From Aldrovandia affinis (Eukaryota > Chordata > Actinopteri > Notacanthiformes > Halosauridae), in contig JAINUG010000168.1 of the NCBI GenBank assembly GCA_029706075.1, positions 744,001-808,000 of the forward strand: DNA of 64,000 nucleotides, in the 5' to 3' direction. Each line of letters starts with the position of its first letter. Positions within the stretch are counted from its first letter, which is position 1. The position numbers and the translations under genes are program-made. Shown here in pieces: positions 1-11,640 of the stretch. The notes under the pieces were generated by a model. The model saw only the letters and a list, made by a program, of their open reading frames with translations, did not search any database and was not told the origin of the DNA.

Positions 1-1698
1 CATAAATACATCCCTATTAATGCGTTGCGTATCTAAGTCTTTAGAAGTGGCAGTAATCAAGCCTCTTCTAAAGAAACCAAATCTTGATCCTGTTAATCTG
101 AAGAACTATAGGCCCATTTCAAAACTTCCCTTTTTGTCAAAATTTTTTGAGAAATCTGTAGCTCAACAATTAACTGCTTTCCTAAAAACTAGTAATCTGT
201 ATGAAACACTACAATCAGGTTTTAGACCAAACCATAGCACTGAGACGGCACTTATTAAAGTTGTAAATGACTTACTGTTGGCATCGGATTCTGGTTGTGC
301 TATTGTAGTGCTCCTTGACATAAGTGCTGCTTTTGACACTATTGACCATCTGATTCTCCTTCACAGGCTAGAAAACCTGGTTGGTTTGTGTGGATGGGCA
401 GTCTCATAGTTTAAATCATACTTATCAGACAGGTTTCAATTTGTACAATTAGATCAAGAGTTATCTGACTACTCTCAGGTTAAATATGGTATTCCACAAG
501 GCTCAGTTTACTGTTCTCATTATACTTGCTACCACTGGGTAATGTTATTCGTAAACATGGTGTGAATTTCCATTGCTATGCAGATGATACACAGCTGTAC
601 ATATCAATGAAACCAGGTGAAATACTTCAACTCACTCAATTAGAGGCTTGTATCTCTGATATAAAGAATTGGATGACAGTACATTTCCTGCTTTTAAATT
701 CAGATAAAACAGAGATGATGGTTTTGGGACCCCAAAAATTAAGGAACAAGTTGGATCTGCAGTTAAATGCAGGTGATTGCATAGTTGCATCAAGTCTAAT
801 GGTCAAGAACCTTGGTTTTATTATTGATCAGGATCTTACATTTGACACTCATATTAAAAACACTTCCAGAGTAGCTTTCTTTCACCTAAGAAACATAGCT
901 CAGCACATTCTGTCATTAGAGGATGCAAAAACCTTGATGCATGCTTTTGTCGCATCGAGGTTAGACTATTGTAATGCCTTATACTGTAGCTCCTCTAGTA
1001 GCTCTCTTAAGAGTCTTCAAGTAGTACAGAATACAGCGGCACATATTTTGACTAGATCCAAGAAGTATGAGCACATTACTCCTGTGTTAGAATCACTACA
1101 TTGGCTTCCTGTTAAATATCAGGCTGATTATAAAGTACTGTTGCTAACTTTTAAAGCAGTGAACTGACTTGCACCTATATATTTGACCGTTCTGTTGTGG
1201 AACGGTTTACCAAGGCATGTTAGGGATTCGGACACAGTTTCAATTTTTAAGTCTAGATTAAAAACATATCTTTTCAGCCTAGCCTACTGCCAAACATAGT
1301 CTAGGTGGAGAGATGGAGAAGGCCGTGCCCTAGTGTCTTATGGAGTGAGAAACTTTCCATTCTTTATCCTTGATCGGGTGTGGATGGTTTGGAACTCTCT
1401 CGGCTGCATGTATTCTCTGTCCCTCTCCTAATAGGTATGCTGCCATCGCTTACACCTGTCGGGGCTATCTGTATATTTTCCTATGCTTGTGCTCCCTACT
1501 CTTACTTTCTTTTTCTTCTCTGCCTCGGCCTGCCCCCGAGCCCTAGATCCTGCGAGAAGTGTGAGCTGCCCCCATCAACCCTCACCCCCATGCCAACCCC
1601 ACTTCCTGGATCTGGACCCCATTCACGTGGTTTAGCCCCCCCACTGACTACGTAACTCAGGAGGGGCAAAGTCTTTTCAGTCACCTTGGATATGGATA
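1..1698 (+). mobile_element. L2-clade LINE, 5'-truncated, main part
   Basis: This is the reverse-transcriptase half and the start of the 3' UTR of an L2 (Maui-like) non-LTR retrotransposon, cut by the window edge. The 3' UTR runs from about 1305, is interrupted at 1699 by a DNA transposon and resumes at 4740, where the typical L2 tail ends in ATTTGATTTGATTTGATG. I base the clade on the RT sequence and on this 3' end. A second L2 of the same type lies on the minus strand at 44.0-47.8 kb. Confidence 0.88.
20..1310 (+). pseudogene. L2 LINE ORF2 reverse transcriptase, broken
   Basis: The RT copies LINE RNA into DNA at the target site. Visible RT blocks in order are KPNLDPVNLKNYRPIS (finger, about 75-125), SGFRPNHSTETA (about 215-250), [12 protein letters not shown] (palm motif A, about 315-350) and [12 protein letters not shown] (catalytic YADD, about 575-610). 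The thumb and the C-terminal ARILTR-like and SLHWLPV blocks follow. The frame is broken by a stop near 408 and an indel between 408 and 526. A stop at about 1166 is followed by an internal deletion before the C-terminal WNGLPRHVRDSDTVSIF block. The protein cannot be functional. The minus-strand L2 at 46.7-47.6 kb carries the same blocks. Confidence 0.88.
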
Positions 1699-2119
1699 TG
1701 AAAATGTTTATTTCTGCCTTAAGTACCTTGTGAGGGGTCAAACTAGGGGTTTTTCATGATTCTGAATCGATTGCAAGCATTTATTTTGCACTAAAACCAC
1801 TCCCTGGTGGAAAAACGGCCACGCCTACCAATAAAGTAGCTTTATTCGTTTATTTATTTATGTAGTTGCCATGGTAACTACTTATTGTTTACTGGTAACT
1901 GTTGTAGTTGGTTGGCACTTGCAGAAAGTGAGTGGTAGGTGCCAGACATGCTCAAGCCATTTGCAACCCTCTCCTGTGTGGATCATGGACAGACACAATA
2001 GACTCCACACATATCAAATAACAATATTCACCACTCAGCAAGATACTGCAAGAAGATTTTACATCTGATATGTAAGTATTATCAAAAAATTTTTTACAAC
2101 TGGAAATATTTAATGTCAC
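1699..2119 (+). repeat. Left terminal inverted repeat of the 3.0 kb transposon
   Basis: It is the reverse complement of about 4320-4739 with few mismatches. The match is continuous from TGAAAATG through the stretch ending AAGTATT and weakens after about 2080. The repeat contains the short shadow ORF found at both ends of the element. Confidence 0.88.
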
Positions 2120-2238
2120 GTCACTACAATTATTGCATGTAATGCCTTTACAATACGAGAACATGTTGTATCGAATTGCACCCAAAGTAGTACCTGGTGC
2201 ATGGTAAATGTGCTGGAAAACTGCAATACCAGCCCTGA

Positions 2239-3934
2239 TCACCACGTCCTTAGTAGCATGTATGTCGAGGAAGATGTCCATGTGTTCATCAATGTCCCCT
2301 GCACAAAACCTGTCAAATAGCGTCGTTTTCCCATGGCGATTGCTGCCTTCAGGATCTTAGCTTTGTCGAGTGCCTTCATCTTCACCCTGTTGACAGCTGC
2401 TGTCGTCCGATCATCTGCTGAAGGTGGCGCCGGAGAGGTGACTTTAATCAAACCAATTGAATGAAAGGGAGTGTTCCCATAAATAGAAACAATGTTCAAA
2501 TCTATATTGTCTCCGACAAACCGAGTGACTGCACAGATTGAGCTTGTATCCCCAGCCTCCATGGAGACCACCTGATCGTCACTCTGTATTTCACTTTCAC
2601 CGGCTGTCATAACTGATAGATACTCAAGTTCGGCGTCTACCTCAACCTCATCATCTATCTGATCAATCTGATCATCAGTTTCTTCAACAGTGGTACGAAG
2701 AGCGCCAGAAGCATCAGAGATGCCAACTCCATTCCTGTCATTGAGGAAGCAGTATTTGTAACTTTATGTCTCTGAGTAAGACTCAGTGTATCCCAACCGG
2801 TGTAACTTGTTGAGCATCCACTTTGACCCAAATCTATGATCCAGTTGTATGGCAAGCCCCATCTGGTATGGCAATACCCCTGACCGAGGCCGATAGGCCT
2901 TTATGAAGTTCTGCCCCCAAATGGCTACTCTTTCGTCTGTCTTCACTATCGGTCTCAAGAACATCTGAAGGCTCTCAGGAACAAGTGCCAGCTGACTAGC
3001 GATATCGGTCATACTGTGTGCAGTGGGGTATGACTTTGGATCTAGATCAATAGTGGCAATGTCGTTGCAAATTAACTTTAGTGCAGTCTTTATGATCTGA
3101 GTTTTCTCACCTCCAAACTCAGCATTAGCATGATACAATGTGTCATGGTATTTCTCTAGGAGCTTCTTCTTTAGCCACTTCTTTGAATATGAGAGACTCT
3201 TATCTGGTGACTGATCAAACTGCTGCAGCTTTTCGTGGACTTGGTCAAGTGTCATCACCCCATGCTCGAGTTCTGAGTCTAACCATTTGCAGAGTTCATA
3301 GAAAACAGCCTCTCGCTCCTCATCCGTTTTCCTTCCTACATCTTTAGTCTTGGAGTAATGACCACCCATCTCGAAAAGAACTTTGCAGCGCAAATGATAC
3401 AGGGTTTCCTCTACTACCAAGTTGTTGATCCCTTCCAGGTGGCCAATGACTTCAGTGCCCCAATCGTCCTTGCGACCCTGTGCTGTCTTCAGCAAGCTTG
3501 TCTTCAGTCCATCCGCAGTCAAATTGTCAGGAACTCGGTATCTCTTTCTAGCAATCTCTGGATTTTTTGGGAAGAGATGAGCGGGCTGGTTGCAAAGAAT
3601 GCATACATTCTTGTACAGAAGCTGAATGGACTGTGAACTTGTAGAACTGCATGCAGTAGATGCACTGAACCCAGAGCAAGTGCACCGTCTCTTCATCTGT
3701 GCTGACTCTTTCTCTGCCTCTGATGCACGAGTTGACTTCAAGGTATCTCAGTCTTCCCACATTTTGTGCCTCCTTCATGTGCTCCAAAATTGTAGCATCT
3801 TTAACTGCTTCTGCATACGCTAACAGAGTAGGGTAGCCTTTAGTAGTTGCCTGTGCGAGCTTCTGAGCTGGTGTCTCCGGGCCTTCACAGATGAAGCAAT
3901 TGAGCGGAGATGCAGGAATAACGTCTACGTCCAT
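2239..3934 (-). pseudogene. Transposon-encoded protein, class uncertain, frameshifted
   Basis: Three overlapping minus-strand frames (3934-3548, 3741-2764 and 2610-2239) read as one protein of about 560 residues split by frameshifts near 3.6-3.7 kb and 2.77 kb. The N-terminal part has paired cysteines (NCFICEGPE). The next part has a possible zinc knuckle ([11 protein letters not shown]), then a long helical region with YHLRC. The C-terminal part holds the motif VGDNIDLNIVSIYGNTPFHS. DNxDxN...G...FH motifs recur in uncharacterised transposon ORFs of fish and cnidarians; this is from memory of the family and is not proof. I cannot name the superfamily. The long TIRs and the ORF being the only coding content support a transposase-like role. 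Confidence 0.6.
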
Positions 3935-4319
3935 ACTGCTAGACTGTAATGCCCTACAAAGGAAAAAGGCAGTAACTTCATTTTTCGTCGAAGATGAGTC
4001 ATAATCATTCTTGCAACATTAAAGGCATCCTTTGTCATGTGGACAAATATCTTCTCTCTAATGTGTTTTATTTAGGAGAGAGTAGGGGGTCAGATTTATA
4101 GTAACTGCAAAAAGCCCTAGAGAAACCGAGAGAAACCACTTTAAGCTAGCTAGCAATGAAGCAAGTAAAATGGTCATCAGATGCACTTGGGGTATGTAAT
4201 ACACAAGTGGGAGTTAGCTAGCTAACCATGTTACCTGGTGTTAGCTAGCTAACAAGTAAGATAATTTGATGATAGTACACACCTTATGTATTATTTATAT
4301 ATGCATATTATCAATGTAG

Positions 4320-4739
4320 TGACATGAAATATTTCCAGTAAAAAAATGTTTTTATATAATACTTACATATCAGATGTAAAATCTTCTTGCAGTATCTTGC
4401 TGAGTAGTGAATATTGTTATTTGATATGTGTGGAGTCTATTGTGTCTGTCCATGATCCACACAGGAGAGGGTTGCAAATGGCTTGAGCATGTCTGGCACC
4501 TACCACTCACTTTCTGCGAATGCCAACCAACTACAACAGTTACCAGTAAACAATAAGTAGTTACCATGGCAACTACATGAATAAATAAACTAATAAAGCT
4601 ACTTTATTGGTAGGCATGGCCGTTTTTCCGTCAAGGAGTGGTTTTAGTGTAAAATAAATGCTTGCAATCGATTCAGAATCATGAAAAACCCCTAGTTTGA
4701 CCCCTCACAAGGTACTTAAGGCAGAAATAAACATTTTCA
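4320..4739 (-). repeat. Right terminal inverted repeat of the 3.0 kb transposon
   Basis: Mirror copy of 1699-2119. Single-base differences (for example GTCAAGG against CCCTGG-type changes near 4635) show that the arms have diverged slightly, so the insertion is not brand new. Confidence 0.88.
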
Positions 4740-5112
4740 ATTTTTCACAGATAAGGTTCCGGGTACCCCAACTTTCAGCAGCTGTCACAGGTTTTCCTAT
4801 GGGAGTTGAATTTAAATCTTTTTATATGTGTTATTAGACACCTTTACAAACACATTGGTTAAGACATTTCTTGGTAAGGAATTTATTCCAAGATTGGCCA
4901 AATATCTGATAATATTCCCTGACTAGATGGGCTCCCCCCCTTTTAGTCTGGTTCCTCCCAAAGTTTCTCTCTACCAAGGGAGTTTTTCCTTGCCACTGTT
5001 GCCTTTAGGCTTGCTTTAGGGGGGGTCTAGGCCTGGGTTCCCCCTCTGTTAAGCGTTTTGTGACAATTCAATTGTGAAAAGCGCTATACAAATACATTTG
5101 ATTTGATTTGAT
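4740..5112 (+). mobile_element. L2 LINE 3' UTR tail (continuation of 1-1698)
   Basis: The block contains the typical fish L2 end: TGGTTCCTCCCAAAGTTTCT, then GGGAGTTTTTCCTTGCCACTG, then TGTGAAAAGCGCTATACAAA and the ATTTGATTTGATTTGATG tail. It is the downstream continuation of the LINE interrupted at 1698/1699. Confidence 0.88.
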
Positions 5113-5123
5113 GTCAAGGACCA

Positions 5124-6715
5124 CTGTATGACGCAGGGTGGATGAAGCTACTCTGGAAATGAAGAGAAATATTAAAGAAGCGATACAAGGGATAGATTAT
5201 ATAGCCACAACAACGACTGTTGGACTGCAAGAAAAAAGTAGTTTTATTGGTGTCACTGGCCACTGGATTGACCCCAGCAGTCTGGAGAGGTGCTCTGTAG
5301 CACTTGCATGTAAGCAGCTCAAAGGCTTTCATACCTTTGATGTGATAGCTGATGCTTTGGAGAATTTCATTCAGAATTAGGATTCTGTGACAAGGGCGTT
5401 AGAACTACCACAGACAATGGCTCCAACTTCATTAAAGCATTCCGTGTGTATGGAGATTTGAATGAAAGCAACAACTCTGCTCCTGGTGAAACTGAAGAGA
5501 GAACTCTCCAAGGGGTGAGTGATGTCCAAGAAGAGGAAGTGAAAGGTGTGGAAGTGGAGTTCATTGAAGTTGCAGCTGTTTTGGATGAAGATGCTGGCTT
5601 TCAATACAAACTTCCGAAACATTATCGATGTGCTTGCCACTTACTGAACTTCAGTGAAATTCAGTGGATTTTGCAACAGCAGATTGAAATGAGGCCTACA
5701 AAAGGGTGTCCCGATCAACATTCTCAAAGTGCCATACATTCTGCAATAAGAGTGAATGATCTGCTACAGCTGCAGAAGTGATTGAAGAGGAATGTAAACT
5801 GCATCTGATATGCCCCACTATAACAAGGTGGAATTCCTTGTTCTTAGCTGTCAAGAGAATCCTGATAATCATTAAAGACCAGGGAGAGGGGGCCATCAGA
5901 GCTGTCTGCACTTCATGTTAATGTTTGAGTTATGTGGGAAAGAAATGTGATCATGAGTAGTGTACCAATGGTAGTGCTGTGTTTCCTGACCCTTTCCATA
6001 TTGTAGCCTTTGACTAGCACACCCAATTCACCTACCAGCATTTAACTTACCAAGCCTTAGATCAGTTGATGTTACATCACAACTTCCTTATAACGCCCTT
6101 CACACTAGTTGACTATTCTCATTAATTAGAACGGATGGTTATTAAGCATGGTAAGATGAAATATGAAATTATTGTTATTTAAATGTGTGATAGGTTCAGT
6201 ACACTTGAAATGTCCTTTCCGGGAGAGTATGCCACCACCATGGGCCCAATTGCCAAGGCAATCAACAACCTGCAGGCAGAGACCAAAGTTCAATTGGGAT
6301 GGCTTCTGCCCACTCCAAACCTCCTGATCTCAAAGCTAGACCAAATCCAACGGTCCTGATGAACACGTCTTCAAAGTAGGTAAGACATCTCTATTGGTCC
6401 AAAAAATATATTTGATTGCTGTGGCAACATTTCCTAGATTCAAGAACACACTACACCAAACTACCTTAAATTGCAATCAGAAGGGAAAAATAATTCATTG
6501 TCAATGTGGAATTCCAAAAGGTTAGTGATTCTTGGCATTCATGAACAGGTTTTATTTTAGGTTTGGACTACATCAAAGCTTGCTTGGAAACGGAGCCCCT
6601 ACAGTGCCCAGGTGATGGCACCAATTACTCCTCAGATGAAGAGGACTTCTTTGCCAACATGAAGCAGTCTCGCACTCAGGACAGCACCAAGAAACGAGAC
6701 AGCTACATAATATGG
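5124..6715 (+). pseudogene. hAT-family transposase remnant
   Basis: Segments of an Ac-like hAT transposase (cut-and-paste DNA transposition) lie in order on the plus strand. At 5138-5380 there is a catalytic-core stretch with FIGVTGHWIDPSSLER, ALACKQLKGFHTFDV. After a frameshift at about 5380, TTTDNGSNFIKAFRVYG follows, then an acidic insert and KLPKHYRCACHLLNF (5446-5781). Further stretches are CPTITRWNSLF (about 5810-5840), MSFPGEYATTMGPIAKAIN (about 6200-6270) and DYIKACLETEPLQCPGDG (6566-6620). The breaks near 5.9-6.2 kb and 6.35-6.56 kb may be old introns, because the sequence just before 6561 looks like an acceptor (TTTTATTTTAG). Stops and frameshifts make it non-functional. I see no terminal repeats. 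Confidence 0.82.
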
Positions 6716-6737
6716 ACACTCTCAAGTCCTCTTCCTG

Positions 6738-7063
6738 TGAGTTTGCGTGGTCTACCACTTCGTGGCCGAGCTGTTGTTGCTCCTAGGCGCTTCCACTTCA
6801 CAATAATAGCACTTACAGTTGACCGGGGCAGACATCTAGTAGGGCAGACATTTCATGAACTGACTTGTGGCAAAGGTGGCATCCTATGACAGTGCCGCGT
6901 TTAAAGTCACTGAGCTCTTTACGAACCATTCTTAATTCTAAATGTTTGTCTGTGGAGATTGCATGGCTATGTGCTGGATTTGATGCACCTGTTGGCAATG
7001 GGTGTGGCTGAAACACCTGGACTCAATAATTAGTAGGGGTGTCCACTGACTTTTGGCCATATA
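6738..7063 (-). mobile_element. Tc1/mariner-like transposon 5' end, truncated
   Basis: Read on the minus strand, the fragment starts CACTATATGGCCAAAAGTCA, a Tc1-type terminal repeat next to a TA. It then encodes the N-terminal helix-turn-helix of a Tc1 transposase (RKELSDFKRGTVIGCHLC) and a degraded GRPRK-like block. The catalytic DDE part is absent, so only the first ~325 bp remain. It abuts the end of the hAT remnant. Confidence 0.85.
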
Positions 7064-8440
7064 GTGTATAGACTAAATTCACTGAGGAACTTTGCAATGA
7101 AGACTGAGTGTATGCGTCGTAGGAAATAGCTTGTTCTATAGTCTTGGCACATACGTATTTTTGGAACTTTCATAGTGACAAAATAATCCATTGTACTTTG
7201 GTATTTACCTGATTTGCTTTGTGTGTACGTACAGATAATAATGGTCACCTCAATGATCCTATTCTTGTATACCAAACCATTTTGATTCAAATGTAATGGA
7301 TCGAAATTCAATATAATAACATAACGTACTACTGGCTCAGGGAAACTGTGCTGATATTATTACTTTAAATGGCTCTATTTAATAGAATTGAAGCACACAT
7401 AATCTAATTCACACCCCCAAGGTAGCTAAATGTTAATTCCATGAATATTATTTATGTGTTTAAACTTTAATATGCCCTGCATTCAAATCCGTGATTGTGG
7501 ACATTGTTTATACCTAACTAACGTTTGCCAGCTAACATTCACTTGTTAACTAACATGACGTTATTGAAAACAACCTATGGCTGATTTAATGTTGATATGG
7601 CGTCCTGACATTACCTGAATATATGCAGAGCCTTCAAGGTTATCTCAATCAATTTTAGGTTTCTACCTGAGATACGGGTTGTACATTTCTAGCAGAGCAC
7701 ATTGGATCGTAGTGGCAAAGTAAAGATGATGGGTTTACTCCAGATGTTACAATATTGGGTAAGTGGACACTGGACAAAAAAACCCTGACAAGAAAACTTC
7801 TGAGGGGAAACAATTAGGTAATGGGGTGGGCCATCATATATTTTTTAAATTAACTGTTGTATAGCACTATATGCTTACAGGTGCTAATGTCCTGTTTCTT
7901 TGTATTAAATAAGGCACAGGTTTAAATTATTTAGATGCAACCATGCTGATGGAGGTGGATAAAGGCAAAAGATGAGGAGATGTGTAGCACCCCCAAGTGT
8001 GCGCCTGGACTACACCACCCTTTAAATGATGAGGGTTATTCTCAGAATACAGTGGCAAACATGCCCATCTCCTTTGCAGCCATGAAAAAACTTTGTTGTC
8101 AAGCAACCACACATAACCCACATCTTTGCATTCATGTTCTTAAATAATAAAAACAAGTTTGACTCCTTCATGTTGCAGATTTGAAAAAAAATGACATTAA
8201 AAGTACTGACTGCCTGAAAAATGGCTTGTCCCTCAGGCCTTGTGCAGCACTTCAGTGACATATACAGACTTTAAAAAATTATTTCTCACTTCTTTTAATG
8301 TCATGACCTATACATATGTATAAGACGTGTTCATAAAGTTCATGAAAAAATTTATTAAAATAATTAATTAGTATAAATAATTTAAAGAGAAGACGTGTCC
8401 CTTTTATTTCATTGGTGTTATTGCATTAAAAAAACTTCTT
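7064..8440. other. No recognisable gene
   Basis: AT-rich DNA of about 1.4 kb. The ORFs here are short, with no motif I recognise on either strand, and no terminal repeats or SINE boxes are seen. Confidence 0.5.
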
Positions 8441-8445
8441 GAACT

Positions 8446-9030
8446 TCACCAGGGCTCTCACAGCATGGCGGAATATGCCATTTAGTTCTGCACACTGGCT
8501 ATTGAGAACATGTGGAATCACAAAGATCTCATCTCCACCTTCCACCATGGGCTATCAGAAGCCATTAAGGATGAGCTGGCTTCCTGAGAACTTGAGGACA
8601 ACCAGGAGTCTCTCATTACCCTGTCTGTCCACATTGACAACCGGCTAAGGGAGCGGCGCAGAGAATAGAGGTTCCCGACTCCAGCCCCAACTCCTTCCCC
8701 ACCTACCCCTGCCACCTCAAGCCATCCCGAGCTGTCCCATGTCATTCCTGAGTCTCCCAGCTGCTACTAGTGAGGAGCCCATGCAGTTGGGCAGGACCCA
8801 CCTCTCCCAGCAGGAGCGCGACCTGATGATTTGTGAGAGCTGCTGCCTTTATTGAGGGGTTTCCAGTCATTTTTGGAGAGTTGTCCTGAGCTGTCGGGAA
8901 AGGCCATAGCATCACTTACCCCCATCTCCCGAGTACTGCTGCCTTCTACCCTCTTTTGGAACAACAAACAACATGAACTCCAGGGGTTCGTGGACTCTGG
9001 GACAGCGGGATGTTTTCTGGATATCAATCG
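8446..9030 (+). pseudogene. Ty3/gypsy gag-protease fragment
   Basis: Remnant of an LTR retrotransposon polyprotein. The gag-like stretch includes HHGLSEAIKDELASRELED and a proline-rich linker (about 8670-8760). It is followed by EEPMQLGRTHLSQQERD and a CLYC zinc-knuckle relic with SCPELSGKA (about 8835-8905). At 8985-9020 the block GFVDSGTAGCFLDI is an aspartic-protease active site (DSGTAG). Stops at 8585, 8667 and 8768 and a frameshift near 8855 break it. No LTR is seen nearby. The order gag, zinc knuckle, protease fits fish Ty3/gypsy elements of the Sushi-like group. Confidence 0.8.
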
Positions 9031-9254
9031 AGCACGTTTTTGGAGGTGTCGGGGAGGTGCATTTCAGTCATACTGTGTAGTAATTATTATATTAAATCAA
9101 ATACATATCGTTTACATGTAGGATAAGTGAGGGGGTTAACACATAATACCACTTGTGTTCAGTATTCAGAGTGCTGAACTTTAAACAAGGGCATTTGACT
9201 GTTAAGACTACTGGATTCAGGGAATAGACCATTTTTATTCTAACTTCACTGTTC

Positions 9255-10090
9255 CAACATTATATTGAGTGCCTTAAGTCTATCCTCATAACCTTTACCT
9301 TTCATACCAGGTATCAGTTTAGTTGCCCTTCTTTGAACTTTTTCCAAGAGCTTCTATATCTTTCTTGTAGTATGGTGCCCAGAACTGCACACAGAGGTCC
9401 CAGCACCGATCCCTGCAGGACACCACTGCCCACAGCACCTAGGTCCAATACGGCCCCACCAAAGTTAGACTTTGTATTCGCAGCCAATTATATACCCACT
9501 CTGAAACAACTCCTGAAATTCCTACTGAATTCATTTGAACAATGTGCCTCTCATGTGGTACCTTGTCAAATGCTTTCTGAAAGTCCAAATATATAATATC
9601 ATAAGCCTGGTTCAGGTCAACACACTTTGTAGCCTCTTCAAAAAAGTCCAGGAGGTTTGTTAGGCATTACCTCCCTTTGAGAACACGATGTTGGCTCTCC
9701 CTTAAAATACTATTAAAATACTATTTCAAGAATGATTCCAACAACCTAATAATACATTCCAGTATTTGACATGCAATGCCAGTTAAACTGACAGGCCTAT
9801 AGTTCCCTGGGTCAGTACAGTCCCCCTTCTTGTATATTGGAATTATACTACCCTGCTTCCAGTCATCTGGTATTTCTCCAGTGTTTATGGATTGCATAAA
9901 AATATCTGTCAATGGTTTATATATAATTTCCCCAAGTTTTTTGAGTACTCTGGGATATATGCCATCAGGGCCCGCTGCCTTATTTGTCTTAGGTTTTTGC
10001 AGTTTTTTGTAGTTTTCATTTTTTAGATAGAAAAGTATTGAATGATAAAATGACTTACCATACAGAGGTTTTTCACCTGAATCTGGTTTC
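9255..10090 (-). pseudogene. CR1-clade LINE reverse transcriptase, internally deleted
   Basis: On the minus strand from 10098, the RT finger/palm begins KTNKAAGPDGIYPRVLKKLG, GEIPDDWKQGSIIPIYKKGD and NYRPVSLTGIACQILE (to about 9730). A frameshift follows, then YDIIYLDFQKAFDKVPHE (palm motif A, about 9545-9600). The YADD block is missing: sequence jumps to a [15 protein letters not shown] block (about 9340-9390) from the C-terminal part. It is a dead, internally deleted copy. Related CR1 pieces lie at 43.4-43.6, 43.85-43.97 and 47.76-48.14 kb. Confidence 0.85.
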
Positions 10091-10289
10091 TCAGACAAGG
10101 ACTAGGACTGGTTCTGGATTTGAATGATCTTCACATGGATCTTCATTAAAATGGATTAGTCTCCAAATGTATCTACATTTTCATTTAAGTTTTAATTTAG
10201 TAGGTTGAGAACTTGGTCTGAGAAACCAGCTCATAGTGTTGCATGCATCTCATAAATGAAATACTCATTACTCATATTTTATTTAATAT

Positions 10290-11640
10290 TTTACAGACAA
10301 CGAATGCAAGGACGCAGAATACTGAAAGGAGCCGTACATAGGTACCAAAGAAAACTTAAAAAGTTGCAAGAGGAGATCAAGAAAAGAAATGAGAAAATGT
10401 GAAAAATACAAGAAACGGTACCACTGCTTGCAGGGTAAAGAGTCTAACCCTGAAAGCCCAAGACAAGAGCCATCCTTCAAGGTTGTTGTGTGTCTTCGCA
10501 AATAAAAAAGGCTCTAAACTTCCACTTTGCCTTTTTAGGGGTTCTAAAAGCGAAGTACAAAGCTGCCAAAGAAAATAGAGTCAAACAAATATATCAGCTA
10601 CTAACAGGGAAACGTATAAAAAAAATACAAATTCAAGATTCTCCTACAAAGTATGGAAAGGATCACACAGTGTCAAAGATCAGCAAACAAGCTTTGCTGC
10701 AACAAAAACGAAGGTAAAAGAGTTTTACCTGAGAGATGATGTATGCAGACTGACCACTGGCAAGAAGAATACCATCACCCTGCGAAAAGTAAAGAAACAG
10801 GGTAAAGAAGGAGGCTGCTCACCGATTACCTGCTGAATCTTCACAGAAGATTTGTTGCAGAGAATGGAGAAGTGATATCTTATGCTACTTTCTGCAGGGA
10901 GACACTGTTTTGGATTGTCGCACCAGGTGAACGTGACAGATGTGACGTGACACCAAGTGAACGAATGCAAAACACATGAGAATCTTCTGTTTATGGCCGA
11001 TAAACTGTACAATCTTGGGCCCTCAGATTCCAAGAGCATAAATGGGAAGGTTGAAACCACTTTGTGTAGAAATTCAAAGGAGTGTTCCTATGGAGAATGT
11101 AAGGAGTGTGACCACACAACTTACACACTAGCAAAATCACCATCAAATGCGGAGACAACTCTTACACAGTGGTGCCTGGAGAAGAACGACCTCACAAAGT
11201 CGGGTGAAGAAGAGAAGCTCCATAACAGTAAAAATCTGATTATAACAGAATATGAGCTGGTTTCACAGTTCCAAGACAGAATGTTCAAATTCCGGAAGCA
11301 CGTATTCAACATCCAGTGCAGTACAACAGCTACCAGACGCTCCATGAAAATTTGACTTCCGGTCACTGTCTTCTACACATCAGCTTCAGTGAAAATTATA
11401 ATGGCAAATACAGAAATGAGATTTAGTCTGTACAATTTGGGGGGTCACATAAGCAAGTGACCCTCCATACGGGTGTCCTCTATGTGAAGGATCAGCTTCC
11501 TTCTGCACCATCTCCCCAAGTAGAAGCTATGATCCAGCAGCCATATAGGCACACCTCAGCCCCATTCTAGACATAGTGAAGTGAAGCTGAGTATCCTGAG
11601 GTGAAGAAGATCCATTTCATAACTGTTACCAGTCAGAATG
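10290..11640 (+). pseudogene. Unclassified transposon ORF with a KTHEN motif
   Basis: A broken reading frame starts with a basic coiled-coil-like stretch (RRILKGAVHRYQRKLKKLQE, about 10310-10370). It continues with KEFYLRDDVCRLTTGKKNTI (about 10717-10775), SYATFCR-like and HQVNECKTHENLLFMADKL (10945-11010), a cysteine cluster ECSYGECKECDHTTY (11082-11125) and GHCLLHIDFSENYNGKY (about 11361-11415). This block order occurs in uncharacterised animal transposon proteins; I cannot name the superfamily. Stops and frameshifts occur near 10400, 10835, 10875 and 11353. The copy-1/copy-2 duplication breakpoint (10934) cuts through this ORF, so copy 2 carries only the part after it. Confidence 0.55.

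Larger units (their letters stand above)
1699..4739 (-). mobile_element. DNA transposon with ~420-bp terminal inverted repeats, inserted in L2 3' UTR
   Basis: A 3.04 kb element is bounded by long inverted repeats (1699-2119 and about 4320-4739) that start TGAAAATGTTTATTTCTGCC. It sits inside the L2 3' UTR, because L2 sequence lies on both sides. Its coding remnants are on the minus strand. I see no clear target duplication (left flank ends GGATA, right flank begins ATTTT). The superfamily is not identified with certainty. The ORF resembles uncharacterised transposon proteins common in fish and cnidarians. Confidence 0.8.

Noticed and set aside
8518-9027. Minus-strand ORFs of 75 and 86 residues
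   Set aside because: They are antisense shadows of the Ty3/gypsy gag-protease fragment, which has recognisable blocks on the plus strand.
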